This document shows, piece after piece, positions 40,769 to 51,680 of a stretch of DNA of 64,000 nucleotides. This DNA comes from Lysobacter sp. FW306-1B-D06B (lineage in GTDB: Bacteria; Pseudomonadota; Gammaproteobacteria; Xanthomonadales; Xanthomonadaceae): positions 2,108,001-2,172,000 of the forward strand of contig NZ_CP151802.1 of assembly GCF_038446665.1 (NCBI RefSeq), written 5' to 3'. The translations under genes and the position numbers were made by a program. The notes beneath the pieces are model-generated. The model searched no databases. It saw only the letters and a program-made list of their open reading frames with translations, and was not told the origin of the DNA. Position 1 is the first letter of the stretch, and each line of letters opens with the position of its first letter.

Positions 40769-41664
40769 GTGCGACGTCCGCGCAATGCGGACACGCAGTT
40801 CACCGCTCGGGCTTCGTGCGGCAGGCGTGGAAGTGCGCGTGTACGGTGGCGATGGCGTGGATGCTCGCCGCGTGTGCGGCGACGACATCGCCGCGCGATG
40901 AAGCGCCGGCCCTCGATGTCGTCACCCTCAACCTCTGGCATGACCGCGAGGACTGGCCGCATCGCCAAGCGATGATCGAGGCCGAACTGCGCCGGCTTTC
41001 GCCCGACGTCATCTTGTTGCAGGAGGTCCTGCAGGACGAAAGGCTGCCGAACCAGGCGCAGGCCCTGGCCGATGCGCTGGGCTACCACGCGTTCTTCGTG
41101 TCGGTGGATGCGACCGACCGCGCGCGCCGTTACGGCAATGCGATCCTGACCCGCGAGCCGGCGACGCTGCGCGGCTTCCGTCGCCTGCAACCCGACGGCG
41201 CCTATCGCATCGCAGGCTGGGTGCGCACGAACGTGCAAGGACATCCCGTCAATCTGTACGTCGTGCACCTGGATTTCGAAGATCGCAGCGGCGCCACGCG
41301 GGCGCGTCAGATCGCGGATCTGATGGCGTTCGTCGAGGTCACGCGCGGCGACGCCCCGGTGGTGATAGGCGGCGACTTCAACACGACGGTGGGAACGGCG
41401 GAGATGGCGCCATTGCGCGCTCGCTTCGTCGATGCCTACGCGGCCGCGCATGCGGGAGTCGCGGTGGAAGGCGACGCACACGCCACGCTCAACGCGCGTT
41501 TCAATCCGCCCGCGCGGATCGATCGGATCCACGCGCAGCAAGGTGCATTCGGAACAGCGCAGGCGCGACGCATCCTCGACACGCCCGATGCGGACGGGCG
41601 GTGGGCGTCGGACCATTTCGGAATCTGGGCGCGGTTGCCATTCGCCCCGCGCTTGGGCGACTAG
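40765..41664 (+). CDS. Endonuclease/exonuclease/phosphatase-family lipoprotein
   Basis: 299 aa. EEP-fold metal-dependent hydrolase: Asn56 (TLNLWHD), Glu87 (LLQEV), Asp204/Asn206 (GGDFNT) and Asp283/His284 (WASDHFG) are in place. N-terminal LAAC lipobox (Cys37) after a long leader predicts a lipid-anchored, exported enzyme. Substrate may be a phosphodiester such as sphingomyelin-type lipid or extracellular nucleic acid. ATG overlaps the nlpD stop (ATGA), so it takes the place normally held by rpoS. Confidence 0.87.
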   Translation: MSATSAQCGHAVHRSGFVRQAWKCACTVAMAWMLAACAATTSPRDEAPALDVVTLNLWHDREDWPHRQAMIEAELRRLSPDVILLQEVLQDERLPNQAQALADALGYHAFFVSVDATDRARRYGNAILTREPATLRGFRRLQPDGAYRIAGWVRTNVQGHPVNLYVVHLDFEDRSGATRARQIADLMAFVEVTRGDAPVVIGGDFNTTVGTAEMAPLRARFVDAYAAAHAGVAVEGDAHATLNARFNPPARIDRIHAQQGAFGTAQARRILDTPDADGRWASDHFGIWARLPFAPRLGD

Positions 41665-42035
41665 CCGGCCAGGACGAACGCGGCGACGACGCGCCGGCCC
41701 TCGCTCGCCAGCACGTTATAAGTGCGCGCGGCGGCGGCATTGGTCATGGTCTCCAGCCCCACGCCACGCTTCAGGCATGCGGCCAGCACCGAGGCAGGGG
41801 GAAAAGCCTGTGTCGCGCCGCTGCCGAGCAGGATCACTTCCGGCTCCAGCGCGAGCACGGCGTCCATGTCCGACGGCGTCAGCGCCTTCACGTCGCGCAC
41901 CGGCCAGTCTTCGAGCAGGCGGTTGGGCGAGAGGACGAAGCTGGACGCGAGGGTGCGTTCGTTCACCCGCGCGGAGACGCCGTCGGCGCCGCGCAGGTAG
42001 AACTCGTGATCGGGGTGTTCGAGATTGAGCTGCAT
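41661..42035 (-). CDS. Mth938-like domain (DUF498) protein
   Basis: 124 aa. LLEDWPVRDVKALTPSDMDAVLALEPEVILLGSGATQ and KRGVGLETMTNAAAARTYNVLASEGRRVVAAFVL match the Mth938/NDUFAF3-like family of small Rossmann-like proteins, whose eukaryotic member assists complex I assembly. The bacterial role is unknown. Overlaps the 3' end of the EEP gene by 4 nt in convergent orientation. Confidence 0.9.
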   Translation of the reverse strand: MQLNLEHPDHEFYLRGADGVSARVNERTLASSFVLSPNRLLEDWPVRDVKALTPSDMDAVLALEPEVILLGSGATQAFPPASVLAACLKRGVGLETMTNAAAARTYNVLASEGRRVVAAFVLAG

Positions 42036-42092
42036 GGGGGCGAGATGGGGACGGGAGCGCAGGGCGCCAACCCGGGGCCGCCGCGCCGGCCG

Positions 42093-42398
42093 TCAGGCCC
42101 GCGGCAGGACGATCTGGCGCTTGTCCTTGCTCGGCCGGTACAGCACGGCCGTGTGACCGATACGCTGGACCAGGGCGGCCCCCGTACGCTGGGCGATCTC
42201 ATCGATCATTGCGTCGCGGGCGTCCCGGTCCTCGGCGCCCACCTTCACCTTGATCAGCTCGTGATGCTCCAGCGCCAGGTCGATTTCGGCCACCAGCGCA
42301 TCGGTGATTCCCTTGCCGCCCACCTGGAGCATCGCCTTCAGGTCGTGGGCCTGGCCCCGCAGGAAGCGGGTCTGGGTGGCGGTCAGGACGGTTTGCAT
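42093..42398 (-). CDS. yhbY: Ribosome assembly RNA-binding protein YhbY
   Basis: 101 aa, CRS1-YhbY (CRM) domain: [41 protein letters not shown], including the GxxG-type VGGKG loop. Binds pre-50S particles. Diverges from rlmE by 73 nt, the same divergent pair as in E. coli. Confidence 0.95.
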   Translation of the reverse strand: MQTVLTATQTRFLRGQAHDLKAMLQVGGKGITDALVAEIDLALEHHELIKVKVGAEDRDARDAMIDEIAQRTGAALVQRIGHTAVLYRPSKDKRQIVLPRA

Positions 42399-42471
42399 CG
42401 GGATACTGAAAACTCAGGGGGGCCGCGCAGGGTATCATGACGGCCCCCACGCTCACCCCCGACGCCGGCCG

Positions 42472-43119
42472 ATGGCGAGCCGCAGCAAATCCAGCCAGCG
42501 CTGGCTCAAGGAACACTTTTCCGACCCCTTCGTTAAGAAGGCCAAGGCCGAAGGCCTGCGCTCGCGCGCGGCCTACAAGCTGGAGGAACTGGTCGAGCGC
42601 GACCGCCTGCTCAAGCCGGGCATGGTCGTGGTCGACCTCGGCGCGGCTCCCGGCGGCTGGTCGCAGTGGGTCCGCCAGGAGCTCGACCGTCTCGATGCTG
42701 CCCGCCCCGGGCGGGTCATCGCCCTGGACATCCTGGAAATGCCCTCTCTGGCCGGGGTCGAATTCCTTCATGGGGATTTCAGGGAGGATGCGGTCCTATC
42801 CCAGTTGGTGGCCGCGCTGAACGGCCAGACCGTGGACCTTGTCCTGTCCGACATGGCCCCCAATAAGAGTGGCGTGGATGCTGTCGACATGCCCCGGGCG
42901 ATGTACCTCTCGGAACTGGCGATGGACTTCGCCGACCGGCACCTTCGCACCGGGGGCAACTTCCTGATCAAGCTGTTCCAGGGCGTGGGCTTCGACGAAT
43001 ACGTCAAGGAGCTGCGCCGGCGCTATGACAAGGTCGTGATCCGCAAACCGGAGGCCTCGCGCAAGCGGTCGCCCGAGGTCTATGCGCTGGCACAGGGCAA
43101 GCGTGCGGTAATGAAGTAA
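42472..43119 (+). CDS. rlmE: 23S rRNA 2'-O-ribose U2552 methyltransferase RlmE (FtsJ/RrmJ)
   Basis: 215 aa. SAM site [15 protein letters not shown] (53-67). The K-D-K-E catalytic set is visible: Lys36 (AAYKLEE), Asp127 (LSDMAPN), Lys167 (LIKLFQG) and Glu194 (RKPEASR). Works late in 50S assembly. Upstream of ftsH in the usual order. Confidence 0.97.
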   Translation: MASRSKSSQRWLKEHFSDPFVKKAKAEGLRSRAAYKLEELVERDRLLKPGMVVVDLGAAPGGWSQWVRQELDRLDAARPGRVIALDILEMPSLAGVEFLHGDFREDAVLSQLVAALNGQTVDLVLSDMAPNKSGVDAVDMPRAMYLSELAMDFADRHLRTGGNFLIKLFQGVGFDEYVKELRRRYDKVVIRKPEASRKRSPEVYALAQGKRAVMK

Positions 43120-43214
43120 GGTTGGAACGGACCCCATTGTTGTACGGCGACCGCCGATCCACGGCAGGGCGCCGCCCCCGCTGCAACGCGCCACCGGCGC
43201 CAGGTAGGAACTGA

Positions 43215-45116
<1,902 letters not shown>

Positions 45117-45143
45117 CAGCAGGGATTCCTGATTCGGGATTCG

Positions 45144-45176
45144 AAACGGCACCGGCAACGGTGCCGTTTTTCTTTG
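45144..45176 (+). terminator. Rho-independent terminator after ftsH
   Basis: 10-bp stem aaacggcacc/ggtgccgttt with a 6-nt loop, followed by tttctttg. It is immediately preceded by gattcgggattcg, a relative of the heptamer repeated at 57.7 kb. Confidence 0.88.
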
Positions 45177-45238
45177 TGCGGATCGCAGCCCGAAGGAAGC
45201 GATACGATTCCCCCGAATCCCGATCCCGAATCCCGCCC

Positions 45239-46138
45239 ATGTTCGACACTACGCTCACTCTCGACTGCAACGGCCGACCGCTGGTCCTCGACCGCCCGCG
45301 CGTCATGGGCATCGTCAATGTCACACCGGATTCGTTCTCCGACGGCGGTGCGCACGACACGCTCGAAGCCGCGGTCGCGCACGGCCTGAAGCTGGCGGAG
45401 GAGGGCGCGGACCTGCTCGATGTCGGCGGCGAATCCACGCGTCCGGGCGCAGCCGAAGTGTCCGTCGAGGAAGAACTCCGCCGCACGATTCCCGTCATCG
45501 AGCGCCTGGCGAAGGAAACGCAACTGCCGCTCAGTATCGACACCTCCAAGCCGGAGGTGATGCGTGCCGCAGTGCAAGCCGGCGCGGGCATGATCAACGA
45601 CGTCTATGCACTGCGCCGCGACGGCGCGCTCGACGCGGCCGCCGCGCTCGGCGTGCCGGTCGTGCTGATGCACATGCAGGGCGAACCGCGTTCGATGCAG
45701 GAGGCGCCGCACTATGACGATGTCGTCGCGCAGGTGCACCGCTTCCTCGCCGAGCGCATTTTCGCCGCCGAGATGGCGGGCATCGCGAAGAAGAAGATCG
45801 TCGTCGATCCCGGCTTCGGTTTCGGCAAGGACACACAGCACAACCTGGTCCTGCTCGCGCAGTTGGAGCGTTTCGTCGAACTGGGCGTGCCCGTGCTGGC
45901 GGGCCTGTCGCGCAAGCGCACCATCGGCGAACTGGTGGGGCGCAGCGATCCACGCGATCGCGCCATCGGCTCGGTCGCCGCGCACCTCATCGCCGCGCAG
46001 CGCGGCGCGAAACTGCTGCGCGTGCACGACGTCGCCGCGACCGTGGATGCGTTGAAGGTGTGGAACGCCGTCGCTTCGCAGGCGATACCGCGGGCGAAGC
46101 CGGCGTCGTCGATGCCGAAGTGGCCCGACGACGAATGA
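45239..46138 (+). CDS. folP: Dihydropteroate synthase
   Basis: 299 aa. Joins pAba to dihydropterin pyrophosphate in folate synthesis; sulfonamide target. RVMGIVNVTPDSFSDGG (about 21-37), DVGGESTRPGA, PLSIDTSKPEVM, LMHMQGEPRSMQ, DPGFGFGKDTQHN and LSRKRTIGEL are complete. The start has no good Shine-Dalgarno; leader contains gaatcccgatcccgaatcccg-type repeats. glmM, which follows folP in E. coli, is absent; a repeat array follows instead. Confidence 0.96.
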   Translation: MFDTTLTLDCNGRPLVLDRPRVMGIVNVTPDSFSDGGAHDTLEAAVAHGLKLAEEGADLLDVGGESTRPGAAEVSVEEELRRTIPVIERLAKETQLPLSIDTSKPEVMRAAVQAGAGMINDVYALRRDGALDAAAALGVPVVLMHMQGEPRSMQEAPHYDDVVAQVHRFLAERIFAAEMAGIAKKKIVVDPGFGFGKDTQHNLVLLAQLERFVELGVPVLAGLSRKRTIGELVGRSDPRDRAIGSVAAHLIAAQRGAKLLRVHDVAATVDALKVWNAVASQAIPRAKPASSMPKWPDDE

Positions 46139-46151
46139 TCCGTCGCCTGGC

Positions 46152-46697
46152 GATTTTTTGAGCAAACACGCTGCCTGCCTTGGTGCGCAAGGGATGCAGC
46201 GTGATACGCACACGGCTGTCCGCATGCTTGTCCACAGGGCGTGTGGATAGCGCATGCGGTGATGCCGAAATCGACACGCGAGTCAAACGATTTCTGCGAT
46301 CAATTTTTCGCCAACCCTCTTGCAATGCTTGTGTCGCAAGGGATGCAGGCGTGTCTCCACACGACTGTCCGCAGGTTTGTCCACAGGCTGTGTGGATAGT
46401 CGCGTTGGTTGCATCCGAAACCGGGCGGGGTCGATGTCGACGACACGGCCGAAAGTGCGGCGTTCGTCAAGCCTCATCGCTGGTGATTTTTTAGCCAGAC
46501 CTGCACGAGGCCGCGCCACGCCGAGCTATGCGGCCGCTCTCCACACCGCTGTCCGCAGGCTTGTCCACAGGCAATGTGGATAGCGGGCGAGGGTTGGCCA
46601 AAATTTCGCCAGACTCCCGGGAGCCCTTGCGGCATCAGGGCTGCAGCACGTTATCAACAGCCTTGCCCCAGCGGTTCTCCACACCTTGTGTGGAAAG
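46152..46697. repeat. Array of diverged repeats with inverted pairs of DnaA-box-like 9-mers
   Basis: No gene is credible in the 623 nt between folP and miaA. Instead there are four related units. TTGTCCACA occurs at 46228-46236, 46377-46385 and 46561-46569. Each is followed after exactly 14 nt (start to start) by the opposite-facing TGTGGATAG at 46242-46250, 46391-46399 and 46575-46583. The fourth unit has TTATCAACA (46651-46659) and TGTGGAAAG (46689-46697). Each TTGTCCACA is preceded by a ctgtccgca half-match. A/T tracts (gattttttgagc, caatttttcgcca, gattttttagcca, aaaatttcgccag) separate the units. TTGTCCACA is the DnaA box form typical of GC-rich genomes, one base from E. coli TTATCCACA. 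Confidence 0.75.
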
Positions 46698-46761
46698 CGC
46701 GGCGAGGTTCCCCGACGACGGCGGCTGTGCGAGGCTACGCCCCCGACACGCCGCGCCCGAC

Positions 46762-47739
46762 ATGCCCGCCGACACGCGCTCCCTCGCGATTGCCCTGATG
46801 GGCCCGACCGCCTCGGGCAAGACCGCGCTCGCGCTCGACTGGGCGGAGCGTTTCGGCGGCGAGATCGTCAGTGTGGACTCGGCCCTGGTGTATCGGCGGC
46901 TGGACATCGGATCGGCCAAGCCGACACCGGCCGAGCGCGCGCGCGTGCCGCACCACCTGATCGACTTGCGCGAGCCGTGGCAGCCGTACTCGGCGGCGGA
47001 GTTCGCCCAGGGCGGGCGCCGCGCCGTGACGGACATCCTGGCCCGGGGACGATTGCCGATCCTCGCCGGCGGCACGGGCCTGTACTTCCACGCGCTGCTG
47101 CAGGGCCTGTCGCCCATGCCCGAGGCCGACGCGGACATGCGCGCCCGGCTCGAGGCCGAGGCGCAGTCGCGTGGCTGGGCGGCGATGCATGCGGAACTGG
47201 CGCAGATCGATCCCGACGCCGCGGCGCGGATCCACGCCACCGACGCCCAGCGTATCCAGCGAGCGCTGGAAGTGTTCCGCCTGTCCGGCCGCACCATCAG
47301 CGACTGGCGGCGGGAGGTCTCGCAGCTTCCGCGCCTGCCGGTCCGCGTGCTCAAGCTGGTGCTGGCACCTGAGGATCGTGCGGAGCTGCACGAGCGGATC
47401 GCGCGGCGGTTCGACCTGATGCTGGCCGACGGTTTCCTCGACGAGGTGAGGGCGCTGCGCGCGATCCCGCAGCTGCGCGACCACCCGGCGCCGCTGGACC
47501 TGCCGGCCCTGCGCGCCGTGGGTTATCGCCAGGCCTGGGAGCATCTGGACGGCGCGACCGATCCGGCGGAATTCCGCGACCGCGGCGTCTATGCCACCCG
47601 CCAGCTCGCCAAGCGGCAGCTCACCTGGCTGCGCGGCGAACTCGACGCGCGCTGGTTCGATCCGCTGCGCCAGCGCGAGTCGCTGGAGGCGGCGCGGGCG
47701 GCTTTCATGCACGGCGCCGCCGCTTCGACCAGGGGTTGA
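46762..47739 (+). CDS. miaA: tRNA dimethylallyltransferase
   Basis: 325 aa. Adds the dimethylallyl group to A37 of tRNAs reading UNN codons. P-loop [12 protein letters not shown] (14-25), [17 protein letters not shown] (39-55), [28 protein letters not shown] and the C-terminal [14 protein letters not shown]. The start at 46762 gives the standard short N-terminus. First gene of a miaA-hfq-hflX-hflK-hflC-yjeT-purA series with the E. coli order; mutL, which precedes it in E. coli, is missing. Confidence 0.97.
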   Translation: MPADTRSLAIALMGPTASGKTALALDWAERFGGEIVSVDSALVYRRLDIGSAKPTPAERARVPHHLIDLREPWQPYSAAEFAQGGRRAVTDILARGRLPILAGGTGLYFHALLQGLSPMPEADADMRARLEAEAQSRGWAAMHAELAQIDPDAAARIHATDAQRIQRALEVFRLSGRTISDWRREVSQLPRLPVRVLKLVLAPEDRAELHERIARRFDLMLADGFLDEVRALRAIPQLRDHPAPLDLPALRAVGYRQAWEHLDGATDPAEFRDRGVYATRQLAKRQLTWLRGELDARWFDPLRQRESLEAARAAFMHGAAASTRG

Positions 47740-47863
47740 ATCCGGTGCGCGTGCACCGAACCGGGTTTGCGCTACCATCGGGCGGTCGCCGCTGCGGGGA
47801 CAGCCGGCGATACGGCGTCCCGCGCGCCGACCCTTATAACTAGAACGAGTTGGGGAACTACGT

Positions 47864-48139
47864 ATGTCCAAGGGACAGTCTTTGCAGGATCCTTTCCTGA
47901 ACGCGCTACGACGCGAACGAGTGCCGGTTTCGGTCTATCTGGTCAACGGCATCAAGCTGCAGGGCACGATCGAATCCTTCGACCAGTTCGTGGTCCTGCT
48001 GCGCAACACCGTGAGCCAGATGGTCTACAAGCACGCCATTTCCACCGTCGTGCCGGCGCGCAACGTGCGCGTGGGGCCGGGTGGCGGCTACGTCCAGTCC
48101 GCCGAAGGTGGCGGCGAGGGCTCCGACGAGGCCGAATAA
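47864..48139 (+). CDS. hfq: RNA chaperone Hfq
   Basis: 91 aa Sm-like hexamer protein pairing small RNAs with mRNAs. Proximal-face Gln8, Asp9 and Gln41-Phe42 and the Sm2 motif YKHAIST (Lys56, His57) are present. The C-terminal tail is short, Gly-rich and acidic ([10 protein letters not shown]). GGGGA lies 8-9 nt upstream. A TATAAC hexamer at about 47835 in the 124-nt gap could be a -10 element; no matching -35 was found. Confidence 0.98.
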   Translation: MSKGQSLQDPFLNALRRERVPVSVYLVNGIKLQGTIESFDQFVVLLRNTVSQMVYKHAISTVVPARNVRVGPGGGYVQSAEGGGEGSDEAE

Positions 48140-48253
48140 GGCCTCGCCCGGGCGGGCCGGCGGCGTACGCCGGCTTGCCGATGACCTGCGGCCCTTGTGC
48201 GGCCGCGGGTCGGCGCCCATCTTGTCATCCTGCCCCCGCACAGGTTGACCCGT

Positions 48254-49576
48254 TTGTTCGAACGATCCCGCAAAGGCGAGCACGCCCTCCTGATCCAACC
48301 CCACGCTGGCGGTCCGCCGGACGAGGGATTGCTGGAGGAGTTCGCCGACCTCGCACGCTCCGCCGGCGCCACGGTCGCCGCGGTGCTGACCGCGCGCATC
48401 GACCGCCCCAACGCCGCCATGCTGATCGGCAGCGGCAAGCTGGAAGAGGTGAAAGCCGCCGCGGACGCCACCGGCGCGGACCTCATCCTCATCAACCACC
48501 CGCTGTCGCCCGGCCAGGAGCGCAACCTCGAGAAGGCGCTGCAGCGCCGTGTGGTCGACCGCACCGGATTGATCCTGGACATCTTCGCCCAGCGCGCCCA
48601 CAGCCATGACGGCAAGCTGCAGGTCGAGCTCGCACAGCTCAAGCACATGTCCACGCGCCTGGTGCGCGGCTGGACCCACCTGGAGCGTCAGCGCGGTGGT
48701 TCGATCGGCCTGCGCGGTCCCGGCGAAACCCAGCTGGAAACCGACCGCCGCCTGCTGCAGAAGCGCCTGGAACAGCTGCAGAAGCGCCTGGAAAAAGTGG
48801 AAGTGCAGCGCACGCAGATGCGTCGCGCGCGCGTGCGCAGCGAGCTGCCGCGCGTGGCGCTGGTCGGCTACACCAACGCCGGCAAGTCGACCCTGTTCAA
48901 CGCATTGACCGGCGCGGATGCCTACGCCGCCGACCAGTTGTTCGCGACGCTGGACCCGACGGTGCGCCGCATCGAGCTCTCCGGCGGCGGCGTGGTGCTG
49001 GCCGATACGGTCGGTTTCGTGCGCGATCTGCCGCACGAGCTGGTCGCGGCGTTCCGTTCGACCCTTTCCGAATCGCGCGAGGCCGACCTGCTGCTGCACG
49101 TCGTCGACGCGGCCGATCCGCTGCGCGACGAGCGCATCGCCCAGGTCGATGAAGTGCTCAAGGACATCGGCGCCGGCGATCTGCCGCAACTGCTGGTGTT
49201 CAACAAGATCGACCGCCTCGGCAACGGCGACGGCAGCGAGCCGGTGCAGCCGCGCATCGACCGCCCGGCCGAAGGCCGGGTGCGCGTATGGCTGTCCGCG
49301 CGCGACGGCACCGGCCTGGATCTGCTGCGGCAGGCCCTGGCCGAAGCCCTGGAGCTGCGCCACGTCGTCGGTGAGGTGCGCCTGCCGCCGCAGGCCGCGA
49401 AACTGCGCGCTCGCCTGCACGATCTGGGCGCGGTGCGCGGCGAGGATCACGACGAGCACGGCTGGCGGATCCGCGTGGACCTGCCGTTGGCCGATGCGCA
49501 GCGGCTGTTCGTGCAGGCGCATGGCGAAGCCTTGCGGCCGCTTTTGCCCGAGCAGGACGACGAAGATGCGGCCTGA
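48254..49576 (+). CDS. hflX: GTPase HflX
   Basis: 440 aa from a TTG start. Ribosome-associated GTPase that splits stalled or heat-damaged ribosomes. N-terminal HflX domain (SRKGEHALLIQPH, DRTGLILDIFAQRAHSHDGKLQVELAQL, GLRGPGETQLETDRRLL), then G-domain GYTNAGKSTLFN, DTVGFVRDLPH and NKID. The start is uncertain: the family usually begins LF/MFERS..., which points to TTG 48254; no ATG lies close. An upstream in-frame ATG at 48197 would add 19 unconserved residues. Confidence 0.93.
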   Translation: MFERSRKGEHALLIQPHAGGPPDEGLLEEFADLARSAGATVAAVLTARIDRPNAAMLIGSGKLEEVKAAADATGADLILINHPLSPGQERNLEKALQRRVVDRTGLILDIFAQRAHSHDGKLQVELAQLKHMSTRLVRGWTHLERQRGGSIGLRGPGETQLETDRRLLQKRLEQLQKRLEKVEVQRTQMRRARVRSELPRVALVGYTNAGKSTLFNALTGADAYAADQLFATLDPTVRRIELSGGGVVLADTVGFVRDLPHELVAAFRSTLSESREADLLLHVVDAADPLRDERIAQVDEVLKDIGAGDLPQLLVFNKIDRLGNGDGSEPVQPRIDRPAEGRVRVWLSARDGTGLDLLRQALAEALELRHVVGEVRLPPQAAKLRARLHDLGAVRGEDHDEHGWRIRVDLPLADAQRLFVQAHGEALRPLLPEQDDEDAA

Positions 49577-49689
49577 GCGGCTTGGGCGCGTTCCGACGCG
49601 CCTTGCTTGAGGCACACCGCACCCCCACCTAGAATCGACGCACGTCAGCGCGCCTGAATGCGGACGCGCACCCCCTTCTTGGAGCAGGC

Positions 49690-50811
49690 ATGGCCTGGAA
49701 CACCCCTGGCAGTGACAATTCCGGCGGTTCGAACGGACGAACCCCGCGCCGCAGGCCCGGTGGGCGCGGCCTCGACGCCTTGCTCGATCCGCTGCGCGGC
49801 CTCTTCGGAGGCGGCGGTGGTGGCGGTGGCGGCGGCAGCATCCTGCGCTGGGTCGGCATCGTCTTCGGCCTCTGGCTGGTGTTCAACTGCTTCGTCCTGG
49901 TGACCGAGCAGGAGCGCGGCGTGGTCCTGCGCTTCGGCCAGTTCTCGCGCGTGCTGCAGCCCGGACCGCACTTCAAGGCGCCGTGGCCGATCGAGCGCGT
50001 GACCAAGGTCAACGCCACGCAGAGCAACGCCTACAGCGACACCGTCCCGGTGTTCACCCGCGATGCGAACATGGTGAACGTCGAGATCAACGTTCAGTAC
50101 CGCATCGGCGATCCGCAGATGTACCTGTTCGGTTCGCGCGACGCCGACCGTGTCCTGAAGGAAGCCGCGCAGAGCGCCGTGCGCGAACAGGTCGGCCGCT
50201 CCGACCTGGACACCGTGCTCAATGCGCGCTCCGAGCTCACCACCACGGTGCGCCAGCGCCTGCAGGCTTCGTTGCAGGATTACCGCACCGGCTTGGTCGT
50301 GACCGAACTCAACCTGCCCAACGCCCGTCCGCCGGACGAGGTGAAGGACGCGTTCGACGAAGTGCAGCGCGCCGCCTCCGAGAAGACCACGGCGATCAAC
50401 CAGGCCCAGGCGTACGCCAAGCAGATCGTGCCGGAAGCGCGCGGTGAGGCCTCGCGCGTACGCGCCGCCGCCGAGGGCTACAAGGCGGCTTCGGTGGCCC
50501 GCGCCGAGGGCGACGCGACGCGCTTCTCGTTGCTGGTGGACCAGTACAAGAACGCCCCCGAGGTCACGCGCAAGCGCCTGTGGCTGGACACCGTGCAGGA
50601 CGTGCTCGCCGGCAGCCGCACGATCATCGGCGGCGATTCGCGCCAGCTGATCTACGTGCCGATGGGCGACAAGCGTGCCGCGCCCGCGACACCGAGCTCG
50701 CCGCTGCTCACGCCGGACCTGCTGACGCCGACCATCACCCCCGAGCCCGCTGACACGGGACGCCCCGCACGCTCGCCCCGGCCGACCGGACGCGAGGAGG
50801 TGACGCGATGA
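49690..50811 (+). CDS. hflK: FtsH protease modulator HflK
   Basis: 373 aa. SPFH-family integral membrane protein that with HflC forms a cage around FtsH. Gly-rich cytoplasmic N-terminus (ten Gly in a row before the helix), one transmembrane helix at about 52-72, periplasmic Band 7 domain (TEQERGVVLRFGQFSRVLQPGPHFK, NVEINVQYRIGDP) and a coiled-coil end. GGAG 5-9 nt before the ATG. A GC hairpin (49585-49602) lies in the gap after hflX. Stop overlaps hflC. Confidence 0.97.
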   Translation: MAWNTPGSDNSGGSNGRTPRRRPGGRGLDALLDPLRGLFGGGGGGGGGGSILRWVGIVFGLWLVFNCFVLVTEQERGVVLRFGQFSRVLQPGPHFKAPWPIERVTKVNATQSNAYSDTVPVFTRDANMVNVEINVQYRIGDPQMYLFGSRDADRVLKEAAQSAVREQVGRSDLDTVLNARSELTTTVRQRLQASLQDYRTGLVVTELNLPNARPPDEVKDAFDEVQRAASEKTTAINQAQAYAKQIVPEARGEASRVRAAAEGYKAASVARAEGDATRFSLLVDQYKNAPEVTRKRLWLDTVQDVLAGSRTIIGGDSRQLIYVPMGDKRAAPATPSSPLLTPDLLTPTITPEPADTGRPARSPRPTGREEVTR

Positions 50812-51671
50812 AATTCTCCCTGTGGATCGCCGCCGTCGTCGCGGCCCTGTTCGCATTGCTCGGCTCGGTGTTCGTGGTCGGCGAAGGCCACAGCGCGATC
50901 GTGCTGAACCTCGGTCGCGTGGTGCGTACCGACATCGGCCCCGGCCTGCATTTCAAGTGGCCGCTGGTGGAAACCTCGCGCGTGTTCGATCGTCGACTGC
51001 AAGTGCTCGATGCCGAACCGGAGCGTTACCTCACCGCCGACAAGCAGAACGTCAGCGTCGACTTCTTCGCGTTGGGCCGCATCCATGACCTGCGCGCTTT
51101 CTACCGCGCCACCGGCGGCGATGAGACCACCGCAGTCGAGCGCCTGGCGCCGATCATCCGCGACTCGCTGCGCAACGAGATCAACTCGCGCACGCTGCAG
51201 CAGGTGGTGTCGGGCGACCGCACTTCGGTGATCGGTCGCCAGCTCGACGCCATCAACCAAGGCGCCCAGACGCTGGGCGTGAAGATCGTCGATATCCGCA
51301 TCAAGCGCATCGAGCTGCCGCAGGACAGCAACGTGGTCGGCTCGGTTTACAACCAGATGCGCAGCCAGCGCCTGCAGGTGGCCAGCCAGCTGCGCGCCGA
51401 GGGTGTGGAGCAGGCACAGGCCATCCGTGCCCAGGCCGATCGCGACAAGCAGGTGATCGTGGCCGAGGCCGAGCGCGACGCGCAGAAGCTGCGCGGCGAG
51501 GGCGATGCCGAGGCGACCCGCCTGTATGCGCAGGCCGCGAACAAGGACCCGAGTTTCTACGCGTTCCAACGCAGCCTGGAGGCGTACCGCAAGGCGTTCG
51601 CGGATGGCGACGGCGTGGTCGTGCTCGACCGCGACGACCCGTTCCTGCAGTACCTGCGTTCGGACCGCTGA
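50808..51671 (+). CDS. hflC: FtsH protease modulator HflC
   Basis: 287 aa. Signal-anchor helix (3-23), then SPFH domain (VVGEGHSAIVLNLGRVVRTDIGPGLHFKWP, DKQNVSVDFFALGRI, LGVKIVDIRIKRIELPQD) and helical C-terminus (RAEGVEQAQAIRAQADRDKQVIVAEAERDAQ). Partner of HflK; its ATG overlaps the hflK stop by 4 nt. Confidence 0.97.
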   Translation: MKFSLWIAAVVAALFALLGSVFVVGEGHSAIVLNLGRVVRTDIGPGLHFKWPLVETSRVFDRRLQVLDAEPERYLTADKQNVSVDFFALGRIHDLRAFYRATGGDETTAVERLAPIIRDSLRNEINSRTLQQVVSGDRTSVIGRQLDAINQGAQTLGVKIVDIRIKRIELPQDSNVVGSVYNQMRSQRLQVASQLRAEGVEQAQAIRAQADRDKQVIVAEAERDAQKLRGEGDAEATRLYAQAANKDPSFYAFQRSLEAYRKAFADGDGVVVLDRDDPFLQYLRSDR

Positions 51672-51680
51672 CCGGCCCAC

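Noticed and set aside
46139..46761. CRISPR array reading of the folP-miaA repeats
   Set aside because: Units are diverged, unequal in spacing (149, 184 and 90 nt) and without constant-length spacers or cas genes.
46139..46761. Chromosomal oriC reading of the same stretch
   Set aside because: dnaA, dnaN, recF, gyrB, rpmH and mnmG are all absent from the flanks, and in this family the origin is expected beside dnaA. Kept only as an origin-like or DnaA-titrating candidate.
47906..49615. 569-codon open frame on the minus strand
   Set aside because: Antisense to hfq and hflX, both certain.
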